From positions 99,842-163,841 of the forward strand of contig WIDE01000074.1 of the NCBI GenBank assembly GCA_015039315.1: a stretch of 64,000 nt of DNA, given 5' to 3'. Position 1 is the first letter of the stretch. Each line of letters starts with the position of its first letter. The notes beneath the pieces were generated by a model. It saw only the letters and a program-made list of their open reading frames with translations. It was not told the DNA's origin and did no database searches. Of the stretch, positions 1 to 13,067 are shown piece after piece. The position numbers and the translations under genes were made by a program. Source of the stretch: Clavulina sp. PMI_390. Lineage: Eukaryota > Basidiomycota > Agaricomycetes > Cantharellales > Hydnaceae.

Positions 1-51
1 GGGGTGGATATCTATTATTATTGAAGGAACGGCTATTTAAATCACTTTGTA

Positions 52-527
52 TCATCGTGTAGCGGAGTTAGAATGTCGAAACTCGGGCCGTAGGAGTTGG
101 GAGAGAGCCTGCTCTTCAGCTAGTGGTATGTCGGGCTCTAATATTGAATCTTCAGGCCGCAGAGATAAAAGCTGTCCTTTTTTCTTAAAATTTCTGTCAT
201 TATATATACGCAGAAGTTTGTTGTTATCATCGTCGAGATGAAGCACGTTAATGACCATCAGCTCTGTCCTTGAGGCGTCCTGATATCGATATCGAGGACA
301 CCCGAAGGTTCATAATTCGAAGAAAGATAGGCGACAACATGCATTCACACATCGTCAGGCTCATTGGGAGGATCCCTGGACATTTTCATAAGGGAGTTTG
401 TTTCGCGCAGCAGCGTCGCCAGGAGGGTTGAGCGTTTTGGTATTGGCACGTGACCGTCAGGCGTGGGAAGGCTGACGACGAACACATCTTGACGAGCATC
501 TTCGCTGACTGGTGTGCTAGGTCTGAT
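52..527 (-). CDS. Unidentified gene, probable 3' portion (weak model)
   Basis: I do not recognise this gene. Two stretches on the minus strand read like protein and join in phase: one from about 527 to 351, containing VSLPTPDGHVPIPKRSTLL, and one from 279 to a stop at 52-54, containing VINVLHLDDD and RPEDSILEPD. The intervening 71 nt start with GTGTGA and end in ATATCAG, a plausible small fungal intron. The upstream exon has several possible acceptors and no clear start, so more exons may lie further right, towards the promoter of the divergent DUF3638 gene. Composition is acidic and charged, with no membrane segment. It could also be a decayed gene. Only the coding look and the clean splice support it. 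Confidence 0.3.
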
Positions 528-1253
528 AGACTAGCTCTGTTGCTATATACCAGCGATCTTTCCATTCACATGAATCTGCCTCTCGCGCGATATACAACAC
601 CTTTTTGTCAGACAGGAGCCCTTCATGTCGGGGATATCGCACCACGGCAACACCTTGGGAGCATCCCTCAACTCCCTCATTTTCGTGGGTTTTCTGTCTA
701 TGGAACCTCCTTGCAAGCAACGGCTTTTATTTATTATAAAATGCTGCTACCTCGATACCGAAATGATCCCCCAGGCCCAGTGGCCATTTCCGCATGAGGG
801 CTTGAGATTCCTCCCATCTGTGAAACTTCCTTGACACCTAAATCCACTCTCAAATCAGACGTGCATGCTCCTGTGCGATATTTTTTGGCGCATATTTGAG
901 GAGCCAACATGGCAGATGCGGTTAGAGAGGCACCATCCACTCGCCGAGATTCTCCACTTCGCATTGGTTCTGCCTGCTTCGAGCCGAACACTGGCTCGTA
1001 ACTTTTATGGTGCTCATATCTCAAGCCACCCTCTTTTTTTGGTTTAGCCGCGTCACCATCACCCCCATATCCAACCGCGCGAGTAAGGCAGACAATTGTC
1101 AAATATCCGTAGCGGGGGGATTGACGCGCGGCTCTGAATGGAGGCCCAATGCGGATCTCTCTGCCAAATACAAAAACAGTTGAGAGCCAACAGCACGCGA
1201 CTGCCTCCTGGCTCTTCCCTTCATCACCCACGTCCTCCCCAGCACTGGTTCCG
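528..1253. other. Intergenic, upstream of the DUF3638 gene
   Basis: I see no supported gene here. It must hold the promoter and 5' leader of the plus-strand DUF3638 gene and perhaps upstream exons of the weak minus-strand gene on its left. A long minus-strand open frame (734-1456) runs into the first coding exon of the DUF3638 gene and is best explained as a shadow. Confidence 0.5.
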
Positions 1254-4200
1254 ATGTGGGACAAACACCTTGAATCCATTACCAACCATGTTTTCTTACC
1301 TCCCGATCTTCCCGAGGGCGCAGATTCCCCCGAAAAAGCCGAGCGAATTGAGCATGCGTTGACCGAGTCCGTGCTCGAGGCTGCCTCCGAATTTCTGAAG
1401 ATTGATGCGAAGGAATCTGCAATTCGCAACCCGACGTGGCCTTCGGTACTCGCCATGTTACAATTTGTTGCGGATTATTATCCATATCCCTCCAAAGAAG
1501 CCTTGGAAGGGAGACTAGCAAACCTTCGACCTGGTTGTAAGTCTTTGTGCCGCCCAACTCTGTGCGGTCATGATGACTTGACTGACTGTTCACTTCTCTT
1601 TTACACTACTAGACCATATTGCTATTCATGTTGGTGGGCAAAATTCAGGAGTGATTGTTCGAAATGAGGGAAACTGTATGCGATTTGAGATGTTCGAGCT
1701 TTCTAGCCCTAACGAGGTTTGCTTGCTGTTCATATTGTTCTCCTTGGTGGCTTATGAATCTGTCTAGGTGGTGATGAAAGCCAATAAAGTTTTATGCCAA
1801 TATCCTGGCCCTGCCATCGGTAAGTTTCCCTAATACAACTTGCGCTCATACAGGAGCCTACTATAATACTATTCCTTGCTCCAGATATTCCACTTTCGTG
1901 GCAGCAAGACAGTGATTTCATTGCAGAGCTGGCCTCCTTCATATCGCAGTTGTGCTATAGAACCTTTGACGATGCGGCAGCTGCGACTAAAAAAGCTGGC
2001 GTTCAGGTCGTCGAAGAACGTCAAACAATTCATTCTCGATACATCACATCATTCTTCACTGGAGTTCTCCGAGGCATTGGTGAAATCGCCGACGTGAAGC
2101 GTATCATAAAGCGCATAGCTGACAATGTATCTTGGAGGAACAAATTCCTTCCTTGGCGCCGCTCACCCCTGTGGCTGCTCATCCGTGTAGCTCTCCAGAC
2201 AGCCCTTCAAGTCGACCAAAACCATGACGAGTATAAACTCTTCATGGTGTACTACATGGCAACACTTCTTCGCCGTGCTGTACATCATTCACTCTCAAAT
2301 GACCGCTTACATGTGATGCGAGCCAAGGTTGCACGCCGAGCGTTCAAACTACAAGAGAGCCTCGACCCTTCCAGTAACATTTATGCATATATCATGACGT
2401 CCTTGGACAATGCAAAAGCTCTAATACAGCAGCGGTGGGATCGAGCCCAGAAGGAGCAGGCCCTAGTGTCGTACTGGCAACCCGATGAGCTGGACGTTGC
2501 TGAGGATACACAGCTCAAATTGGCTCAATCGTATCCTTATTTGGACGTCATCCTCTCTCGCAAAGACACCGCTCGTATTCCGGATAGATTCCATCCTAGT
2601 GAATCGCCGCGGTACCCTCCCCACTCAACCAAAAAGCTTAGCCTGCAAGTCCACGATCTCAGTGCCGCCCTATTGGCAAACAAGCATGAGGCCCTGTACG
2701 ACTTTGAAATGAGCGTTGCACTTCATCTCGACGATTGGGTTGGGGAAAATTTGAAGTCAAATTCCCTTGGTGCATCGCAGTTGACCATGTTGGTACAATT
2801 ACTCAAGGTCTATCACGAAACAGCCGCACCCACTTATCATGGAAACGTGGAAGAACAGTCAACGATGCTTCTCACAATCCTCCATCTATGGATTGCGATT
2901 GATCGTCTTGCTACAGCTGAGGTCCCAATCATGCTCGAATATGAGCCAGAAATATCCAAGGCTCTATTCGAGCCTTTAATCATCTGCACATCCTTTGACA
3001 CGTATCGCGCCATACGATTGGCGCAGTACTGTCATGAGCGAAGTAGCAATGCATCTCACGGCTCTGTGTTCTCAAATACAGTTGATTACCATAGCATTGG
3101 ACCTCGGTATTACTCGCAGTCAAATGAGCTGCAAAGTCTCCGAGCACAGATTGAAGCTCGTGCCGAGACTGAGCGATCTCAGCGCCGTGCTCAACTGGCT
3201 TCCCTTAATCGGCAATATAATGAGCTTATTAGCCAAGCAAGTGAGTGGTTTTTTTGGGTTCGTGTTGCTCATGCAATAATAGCAGGAACCATCTCCGTCA
3301 TAGACTCCCTGGATTGCACCAAGGAAACATATTGGTCCGGATACAGATGGGTAAACGCTCACCGTGATTGCAAGAAATGTCCCAAGATTAAACAGGCTAA
3401 GAGCCTTCGGATCAACGTCCATGAGTGGCCACTTCCATCGCAAGAGGTCCTCATCTACAACACAGTGTTCGAGCTCAGACCCCCTTCTCCATTCATAATC
3501 TGGCGTGATATCACGTACCATGTCCTGAAAGACGTTTGCACTCCGCCCGATACGACATATCACGCTACTGATGTTCATGGTTACCTCGCCTCTTACCTCC
3601 AGCATTATTCCACCAGCAAAACCACTCCAAGGGTTGGGCTTGCATCAACTGCGAAATCGTTCCTTGTAGCGCATTATCGTCAACACAAAATTCCTTCCAC
3701 CGAGAATGCCATCCTTGTACCTAATGGAATGCGCTGGATTCTATTTGACTCCGCAAGTGGGGTGCGCGCTTCTCCCCTTGCAGCGAATTCTAGCCTTTCG
3801 CACTACTGCACATTCAAACTTGCGAGCGACAATCGCTATACCAAATTGCAATTCAGCATCAATACTGCCGCCTTATTGCCAAATCAAGCCATTGCTCAAT
3901 CGAGCGAGTCCTTGACCGTTGATATCCACGAATTCATTGAGTTTGGAACTCTCCGAGCTGGTGGAAAACTTCAGTTGCTCAATATTACCCGAGCTATTGC
4001 TGCAAGGTCTCTGAGCTTTGACCAACCGGCTGTACATATCCTCCTGCTTCAAGCACTCTGGCAAATCGGGCCCCTCTCGGCGTCAAATCTGACAATAAAC
4101 GTCAGCAATCTGTTGTGGCACTATCACCTCAACGATCCACGGTTTTCCCATCTCCTCGTTGACGAATCAGTCAAGCTATTGGCAGATATCAAGGCAAATT

Positions 4201-7200
4201 GGCTCCAGCTTGTTGCTGTGAGGACAATAACCGTTGTTATATCCCGGGTTCTTGCATTCACCGAGGATCGAGACTTAGTTGTAAAGATTCTGCAATGCCT
4301 AAAGGATATCCGCCAAGTGACTCGGGGATGGTATCAAGATATACTTGCCCGGCTTCGTAGTAGCAAAGAAGATGGCACACATGATGAGCTTGAGCCGTTA
4401 GCTATTCAAGCCTTGACAGCTTGTAAAGCAACATTCGGTATTCATGATCGATCCCACATGGCCCAGCTGATCAAAGGGGATGGAGCTTCCATATTCCTAG
4501 AGTGTGCGATACTCTTATATGAGCTCATGCCAAGAGCTGGCGAAAAACAAGGCACGCAGACTCAATATACAGAGATGCTGCTCTCTAGTGATCGTCGTCT
4601 TGCTCTTTCACTGGAAGCATCATTAATCTCAGCAATATTAGCTAATTCTGCCATCCTGGATGCTGCCATCCATGAGGTTATCGAAGCGTGGCTCCCTGAG
4701 GCCCCAGGTGTCCAATGGCTCCAGTTGGCTTCCCCTAATGAAAGGTGGTTCACTACTAAGCTTGAAGGTTCTAGATCCCAAGAGCTTCATATCAATGTGA
4801 TTAGTGGGCGACTCCTTGTCAATGGTAAACCAATCAATCAACTACCTGAGTCGATCGCAGGTAGTTCTCTATATCTGCAGCTTTTTGGGACTGTACGTAT
4901 ATTTCTGTTTTGATGAGCTACTGTGTTCGTCTTCTTGAATTTTCATTTGCATAGGATCGTGTGCATGTAGTGCCTTGCCGCGAGCAAGGCTTCTCGTACG
5001 AATCTACGCGACTGTTTGGGGGCTTCCAGGTTCGCTCGATATCCTCCTCATTTCCAGGTTTTCCCATAAGCTAATAAGGTGTAACCGTCTAGATACTTTT
5101 CTCCAGTGGCCAGAACAAACAAGAGCCCAGAATCTGTATTCGTCGGCCGCTTGCAAATGACTCCTTTGAGCTCTTCCCTCCTTCGAAGTGGTTCCAGGAC
5201 CTCCCAAAACCACTGATTGATCCCTTCACCCATTGGGTGCACACTGCCAGTCGGGAGGTGTGCTTCTTGCAGCGCGCTAGCCCTTGGTCAATATCACAAA
5301 CTGAATGGCGCTTGTCTCTGTCCCGGAACAGCGGCCATTGCCTTAGACGTGGCTCCATGTACCTGATCGATCCCACAAGCGCAACAGCAAAAATGCTTCA
5401 GGCAAAGTTAGCGCCTCTTGAATCCGCCGACCAAATCATCCTTCAATCCCCGAGTGTAGCAGATGGCACTGTTCACATGGAGCTGCCACGCTATCAAATG
5501 GCGTTTGTCCTGAAACCAGATGGACTTCTTCACTCTCTGAGCCATCCTGGCTTCCATATCGACCGGCTACAGAATGCGGGTACTTTTGTTGGCCTGAAAA
5601 ACCAGCTCATCCTTGCACCGACAATCCCTCACCTCTCTCGGGCACGCAAAATCCTAGTGCCAGATGGGAAATATATCTCATCTCTGAAAGGGGGCCACAC
5701 GTCTGTGAGGATCGATGTTGGGGAAGTGCCAACAATCACATATACCGCATATGAGATTGATGAGTTGCTTTGCCGGGTTCTTGGGGATGGCACGCTTTTC
5801 AGTCACCTGAAACGAATCTATCTCCACGCTCTCACCGGATCTATTCTACCCGATCCCCTCACCCAACTAAATGGAATTGAAGCTGCTATGCGTGAACTTT
5901 CTTCGGCCAGGTCTTTTTCCTTCCAAAAGCTTGATTCTTCCAGCATCGAAATGCTACAAAACATATCAGATCTCTCCCCGCAGCGACGTTGGTACCCCGA
6001 GCACCGCAAAGTGATGGAAAAGGTTCAATGGAGGCGTAATATCCCGTTCTTTGTGCAGCATGATGGGTTTGCCCGCCAAGTGGTCCGCATATTTGACCAT
6101 GCGAATCATATGAGCACGATAGAAGGAATCTCAACTAAACACAAGGCTCCAGCAGCCACCGACTTGCAAATACGTGCGTTGACCAGGAGGTCTTCCCTTT
6201 ATGGCAGTGATCTTTTTTATCTCTTGCCCCATTTCCATCCTCTCGGCGATGTCAAGCGAACCTATTTGGACATCGTCCTAAACCAAGCTTCAGAAGAAGC
6301 GAGGATTGCCACGCTGTCGCAAATGATCAGCAGCTCACCTTTGGAGGAGCTTTCAACGACAACAGACCTAATGACAGTCTTGAAGCGGTGGGGAACAGTG
6401 ATGAATCCTACAACTGTTGATATGCACTATGGTGACACCTGGCACTCTCCTCAACTCGCAGACTTATGGCTCGGCATTCAGAGCACATGCCAAGGAGTGA
6501 GGAGACCAGCTATGCTGTTCTCTCTCTGCATCCTTGGATACACCTTGCCAAGCGCATGTGATCTAATTCCAACCATTGTTGCAATTGCTGAGCACCCTCG
6601 GTTTCGTCACTTTGATAGACCTCGATGGGCATCTTACCGGCTTACGGACGGTTTCGAGCCCATCCGGTCGTCCATCCTTTTCGCTCTCAAACAACAACCC
6701 AGCTTCCATAACTCTCCCTATACTATCTCGCACTATCCCGAGGAAACATATGCTGAGCATCAAAAACGGCTCCGAATTGCTGAAGGGGACTTCTCTCGTG
6801 CTTTATCCCGTGAAGCTGAGGCTGTTACCGCCTCACTTCTATCCCAATGGCCCTGCGATTCTCCCTCCATGCCGCCAACCGGTCATGGCATCCAATCATA
6901 CTTTCGCAAAGAATTCGGACGAGCTATTTCAGGCATCCAAATGTCATTTGCCTCGTGGAATCACAACCGCATCTTGGCTGAGCACATTGCCCAAGTTCAA
7001 GTCGAGCTAAACGCTCTCCGAAGCCACCCCAGACCAGCCAGTACACTTCCTACCTATGACGCGCCAGAACAACATGGAAAACAAAGTTCAATCACACATC
7101 TCCCCACTCTTAAAGATACTCTGGCACGAACTGCCCCTTCTCTTCCACCTCTGGCCCCTGTTCTTATTGTGCCATCTGAGGCTCTGCAGACCGCCATGCC

Positions 7201-10200
7201 ACAAAGCTGTATCGATTCTGGGTTTCAGCCACTCTTATCGCCGTTTCTCTCATCACCCGTAGGGACAATATGGCACCGTTATGGAATCGATCTACAAAAA
7301 AGTAGTCGGGCTGCACTGGTATCACCACTGCTACACAATTATGCCGATGAGTTTGATATTAATTCTGCGCTCTCTCGAGTCCAAAAATGCGAAGAATACC
7401 TTGGAAAATGCCTGCAGATAATTAGAGACTCGCTCTCACCGAGCGTGCACCAAGATTTTATCAAACGTGCTGATCTTTGGCCCTGTCTAACTCTCTCCGT
7501 ATTGCTCACGCAACTGAGCCTCCCCGATCGGACGAACCTTCATCAAGGGTGGAAATTGTGCCTAACTGAGGTAGCACATTCTATTCTGATGCTCCAACAG
7601 GCTCGTCGCCTACTGGCTTACGTGGTGGGAAAGGACTTCTTATTGCTAAACAAGGAGCTAGCTGCATCGGCCTGTGTCAGTGAGGCTGTTGCACTAGACT
7701 GGCTTTTAATTCAGGCGAGTACATGATAATGAGACTCTTAGAGAAACCCTGACCTCGTATTTAGGTGGATGGAAACTTTCTTGCGCGGCCACTTCAGCTG
7801 TCGGTTGCAAGGAACATGCTCCGTCCTCCCTCCAGAGAGAATTCTATCCAACAGCTCCATATGGGTGAAGGAAAATCCTCGGTCATTGTCCCTTTCGTTG
7901 CATCTAGCGTTGCAAATCAAACCGAGCTCTGTCGCGTTGTAGTGCTTAAACCTCTGGCAGGGCAGATGTTCGGCTTGTTGGTCAATAGGCTATCTGGCCT
8001 TGTGGGCCGGCGCATTTTCACTCTCCCATTCTCTCGGAAGATTTCACTTACGGAAGAATCGGGAAGCAAGATTCAAGGATTACTCGAGGAGTGCGCAAGC
8101 GCTGGCGGCATTCTTGTGACTCTGCCAGAGCACATTCTCTCATTTCGGTTGATGGCCGTCCTTCGTCAACTGAATAAAATATCCTATCCCACATCCTCCT
8201 TGCCCAGGCTTCTCAAATCCACTCATCAATGGATCTGGAACCACGCACGAGACATTCTCGATGAGAGTGACGAAATCCTCCACTCAAAATATCAGCTCAT
8301 TTACGCACATGGGCTCCAGCTACCAGTTGCTGACTCTCCCAACCGTTGGATCACCGTGCAAGAAGTTCTGTCAAGGGTTTCATATCATCTTGCTCAGATC
8401 TCTCGGGAATACCCAGAGGATCTTGTTGTGCAAAACCTGAGCAATCACTCGAGCTCTCTGCCGCTAATCACCCTAATGAAAGGGCAAGCTATCAATGCGT
8501 TGGTCCAATCAATTGCTAGGGATGCTCTAGATGGCCGCCTATCGACCTGTCCCCAGCTGTCATCCTTGCCTTCGCGCCTTCAATCTGCCGCCATGGATTT
8601 CATGACTCATCCAACTCTCACGCAAGACGAGGTCCAAGCTGTCATGGCGCTGAACTCGTATTATGGTGATGACCACTCGGCATGGAAAGCCTTACTTCTG
8701 CTCAGGGGATTGCTTGCCCATCAAGTCTTACCCTATGCCTTGAGTCGTCGGTATCGAGTTGATTACGGCCTTGACCTTGGACGGTCGCTCATTGCGCTTC
8801 CATATCGTGCAAAGGATGCTCCGTCGCTTCAAGCAGAGTTTGGGCATCCAGAAGTCACCATTCTCCTGACTTATCTGGCTTACCAGTATGGCGGCCTGAC
8901 ACCCTCGCAAGTGGACACGTCCTTTGAACTACTCATGAATATTGATCATCGAGTTCAAGAATACGCATCCTGGGTCCTGGAGGCTGGCTACGTTCCTGAT
9001 TCCCTAAGGTCGCTGAGCGGCATTAATCTCAACGACGCCATACAGAGGGTAACTCAACTACAGCCTCTGTTCCGATACTGTCGACGCACAATAAACTTCT
9101 ACCTATCATACATAGTATTCCCCAAGTAAGTCGGGTATTGATGATGATGGCGCTACATACCCATGCCTGATGACTCCTCCTACAGACATGCAAAAGAGTT
9201 TCCCCACCGGCTCACTACTTCGGCCTGGGATATCGCGGAGAAGAGACGCAATATCACAACAGGCTTCAGTGGTATGTTGTTCTCATCACATCGTCACTTT
9301 TGTCGCGCTCAAATTGAAAATATCTAGGTACCAACGACAATCGTTTCCTGCTGCCGACGTCAATCGAGCAAATGGATGACCCCTCACAGCAGGGGACCAA
9401 CGCGATGGTGTTAAATATTCTACTTCAACGGGAGAATTCAAAATATTCGCAGCTTCCACCCGACATCTCAAGCTGGCTCTCAGCAATGACAGCGGATCCC
9501 AGCACCACCGTGCTCCTCGATGTAGGGGCTCAGATGCTACATTATTCGAACCTTGATCTAGCGCGTCATTGGCTGAAAAGAAGGAGCGACAAGACAGCTG
9601 CCGTTTTCTTCATTGAGGATGAGCTTTACGTTCTTACCCAGACGGGTAGTCTGCAATCTCTCCAGTCGTCACCGTTTGCTAGTCGACTAGCGGAGTGCTT
9701 GATATACCTCGATGACGCTCATACTCGAGGAACTGATCTCAAGATAGCTCGTGACGCGAAAGCCGCCGTGACTTTGGGTCCTCGATTGACAAAAGACCGT
9801 CTCATGCAAGGTAAGCGCAATAATCATCTGAGCTCTCATCTTAGATTGGGCTATAACGCGTTTCGTGACAGGGTGCATGCGACTCCGTCAGCTTGGTCAG
9901 GGCCAGTCAGTCAGATTCTTTGCTCCTGAAGTCGTCGATCGTCGCATCCGTGAGGTTCGCCAAGCTGCAAGAGGCGATGAACCTCTGACGACATTCGACG
10001 TCATCCAGTGGGTGCTAACGGAGACCTGCGAGGAACTGCAGCGCAACGCCCCTCACTGGGTTCGACAAGGCCTCGAGTATGAGAATAGGCGTGCAGCCTG
10101 GGCTACTCATATCGCTCAACCAGAGACGTCGGGCTCGGATGTTGGGGGGTCGCTCCGAAAGCATTGGCTCTTACCGGAGGCTCGACCTCTCAATGAGATG

Positions 10201-11181
10201 TACTGGTCACAGGACGAAGTGTCAAGTTTCACTAGACATCATCGCGATGCAAAAGTCAAGCCGATTCTCGAGAAGTACAGGGAGTTGGGATTCACTCGTC
10301 CCTTATCTGATGATCCGCGTCTGGAACAAGAGCAGGAACGTGAAATCGATGTCCAAGTCGAGGTGCAGAAGGAGGTCCAGCTGGAGCGACCTCCCGTTCC
10401 GGATCCAGCGACTAATGTCCTCGATCCTCATGTGCGCAAGATGATTCGGACCGGCGACCTCTGCACCGTTCCTGGTGTGCTACTCTCCGCTTTCTCGCAT
10501 GTTGCTCCGAACATCAAAGCTCCATTCGAGAAGGATGCTTGGTGCTGCGAGTCCGAGATTGTGGGGACCCGGGATTTTTTCCGGACTATCAAGAGGGATC
10601 AAAAGGCTATAACGCCTAATCCTCAGTATCTTCGTCCAGTCAACTGGGTTCTCAGTCTCAAGAAGAATGAGCATATCCTCGTCCTACTGAGCCCCTTTGA
10701 AGTAAACGAACTCCTCCCAGAGATCCATACGAGCCAGCACGTCCATCTTCACATGTACGCTCCTCGAGTCATCAAGACCTCCCCATCCTTCGAGGACCTC
10801 GACTTCTACACCATCCCTCCCATCACCGACCCAGAATCCGCACCTAATCCAAGCATCGAACTCATCACCAAGCTCAACATATTCGCGGGCCAGCTCTACT
10901 TCCGAGACTTTGCCGCGTACTGCGATATGCTAGATCATTTCAGTCTCTTCAGTCGGTCCGCCATGACTGAAGATGATAAAAGTCCCAAGGAGATCCAGCC
11001 TGATCATTTTGTGCTGCCTGAGCATCGTAGGGGATGGCATGCTTTCCAGTCGCCGTTCTCGAAGAGCCCGGTGCCGTTTATCAAGGGTTTGATGGATGCA
11101 AGGCGCAAAGGCACGAGCTATATGCCATCACATATTGGGAAGATCTTGAATGCGGGGGCTCTCCATGACGAAGACTTTTGA
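1254..11181 (+). CDS. Giant DUF3638/DUF3645-family protein (3,120 aa)
   Basis: Ten exons join in phase: 1254-1536, 1613-1716, 1768-1819, 1885-4892, 4955-5029, 5114-7714, 7765-9125, 9186-9271, 9328-9810 and 9872-11181. Family marks are MWDKHLESITNHVFLPPDLP at the start, HMGEGKSSVIVP (residues 2073-2084), VVVLKPLAGQMFGLLVNRL, HARDILDESDEIL (2201-2213), GFSGTND and QEREIDVQVEVQKEVQ near the C-terminus. The GEGKS loop followed by D2207-E-S-D-E looks like Walker A and DExD-type Walker B motifs, so an NTPase or helicase-like core is inferred. Databases often label such proteins ubiquitinyl hydrolase; I see nothing here that proves protease activity. The start at 1254 was chosen because the family motif begins there; an upstream in-frame ATG exists at 1149. 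Intron 6 (7715-7764) must use a GC donor, and introns 2 and 5 have weak GTTTGC and GTTCGC donors. Confidence 0.9.
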
Positions 11182-11190
11182 GAAGTAGTT

Positions 11191-11211
11191 GAGAGAGAGA
11201 GAGAGAGAGAG
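11191..11211. repeat. (GA)n microsatellite
   Basis: About ten GA units, just downstream of the DUF3638 stop codon. Length polymorphism between strains is expected. Confidence 0.9.
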
Positions 11212-11759
11212 CGAATTGTGGAGGAAATGGAAGCCCATTTCTTGACATCGTGCGGCGCAGTGGACCTAACTGGATTCTCGTCGTCTGTTTGGCTAGGAGA
11301 ATTTGCATTGTACTTGTAGATTGGATTTGAGAAAGCCATGACTGATTTTGGCGTGCGCGTGGGGGCTTGAACGATCTCGGGAAGCAGAATAGGTGAATCT
11401 ACCAATTAAGACGAGCGAAAATCGCGAATAAGGGGCCGATCCTGTCGATGTCTTTTAGTCTTTCTCATGTCACTGCTCTCCTTATCGATCCTCTATTTTT
11501 CGTCGATGATCACCTTGTCGATCCTTATTCTGATGAGTGAGCAGGCGGCGGATGACATAGACCGGCGGCAGTGATATCGCTATGGGTGTTGCTGAAGACA
11601 AATTGAATTCCATATTGGCTGGTTACGATCTATAGTTGGTCCCATGGATGCTTTTTGGCTGCACAGCCTTTGGATGCTCGTAGCTGTTAGGTAGACCTCC
11701 AACAACCTTCCACCTGCCACCAGAGAGGTTGGGAGTAAGTATTATTAATTTTTCGCCGT

Positions 11760-11767
11760 TGACGTCA
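11760..11767. promoter_or_regulatory. CRE-type palindrome TGACGTCA
   Basis: A perfect TGACGTCA lies about 215 nt upstream of the likely start at 11983. This is the consensus for ATF/CREB-type bZIP factors in fungi. Binding is an inference from the motif alone; an 8-mer can occur by chance. Confidence 0.35.
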
Positions 11768-11982
11768 GGCCCCGTAATATTAGTGTCAGAGCGTGAGTCC
11801 GACGTCGGGGATCGCCCGGAATCGGTAGTGTGCTAAATATGGTAATAATAGGTTCGATTTAGTTACATACAGTGTGCTGCTCCACCGTGTTCCCCCCCTC
11901 TATCTCTCTCTCTGGCTCTCGCTGTCATCGTTGTTTCGTTCCTGCCCTCTCTCGTCGCGCTCGGGAAGGTTAGGCATACGTC

Positions 11983-13029
11983 ATGGAAGGGCCCGAGCCC
12001 CAGCGTCGGCTTCATGGTATGTCGCAACTACTCTACAAATGACTGGCGGTAATCGGGACCTCCTAACAATTCGTCCCCCAACGCAATTGTCATGGTCGAT
12101 GTCTACCACTTGATATAACATATCCAGGGGTCCCCTCGTTCGCGTCGGTGAGTGCAAACATGACCGACGAGGAAATATTATTGCCTCCAAGCCGCCCCCG
12201 AATGACCCAGCGCCAGGAAACCGGCCTCTCAATGCTCGAGTATTATCATTCCAACACTGCTGCGGGACGCCCATCTCCTAATGGATCTCTGGGTCCATCG
12301 CCCAGCGGGAGTTTGAACCTTATTCCGACATTGGGTGCTTCGTCGGCTTCCTCGTCTGCTACGGCTCTTGTGGCCTCTTCCCCAGGCCAGCAGCCCACCA
12401 GTAGTAATCCTTCATCCCAACAATCGACGAGACCAGCAGCAGTAGCAGCTGGTTCTGTCTCAGAAAAAGCTCCTCGGACATCTACTTCGAAGCGTGGTGG
12501 CACTGACCGCTTGGGGCGTCCCACCTCGATGGGGTACTCGGATGCTTCGTCCAGTCGCGCGTCATCTCCAGCATCCTATGCCTCTGCATCCTCCAATTCC
12601 TATCATTCACCAGAAATTCATACGCTCAGCACGAGTCCTGCCACTAGTACCCTCCACTCCCAATATGCGCAAACCGCGTACAATGACGACGTAACGCGCA
12701 GGCTCGATAGCTCCGAGCAATACAACACTACCAGTACCCGCCAAGCTCACACAACACCTACCCGACCTATTCCTCCTTCTTCTTCATCATCAAGAACAAC
12801 CGACAATTCAACTACACCAAAAGGCCATAGCCTCACCAACGCGGTGGTCGGCGTTCAGCGCAGACCGTCGACGAAACGCGCCGCAGACAACCGGCGAATC
12901 GCCATCATGGAGCTTGACCATGATGATGATAATGATAATGAGCACTATGATGCCCCTGAACTTGGCACCAGCACGAATGGCCACGGTCGTCATAACGGCG
13001 TATCGAGGGGCGGTGGAGACGGTCGGTAC

Positions 13030-13067
<38 letters not shown>

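Larger units (their letters stand above)
11182..11982. other. Intergenic, with GA microsatellite and promoter of the next gene
   Basis: No gene is visible. The left end is the 3' flank of the DUF3638 gene and begins with a (GA)n run at 11191-11211. The right part is the probable promoter of the 2,012-residue protein; it holds a perfect CRE-type palindrome and, just before the start, a pyrimidine-rich tract (about 11880-11950) typical of fungal core promoters. Confidence 0.6.

Noticed and set aside
734..1456. A 240-codon open frame on the minus strand
   Set aside because: It overlaps the first coding exon of the DUF3638 gene on the opposite strand, has no recognisable motif and no splice partners; it looks like an antisense shadow.
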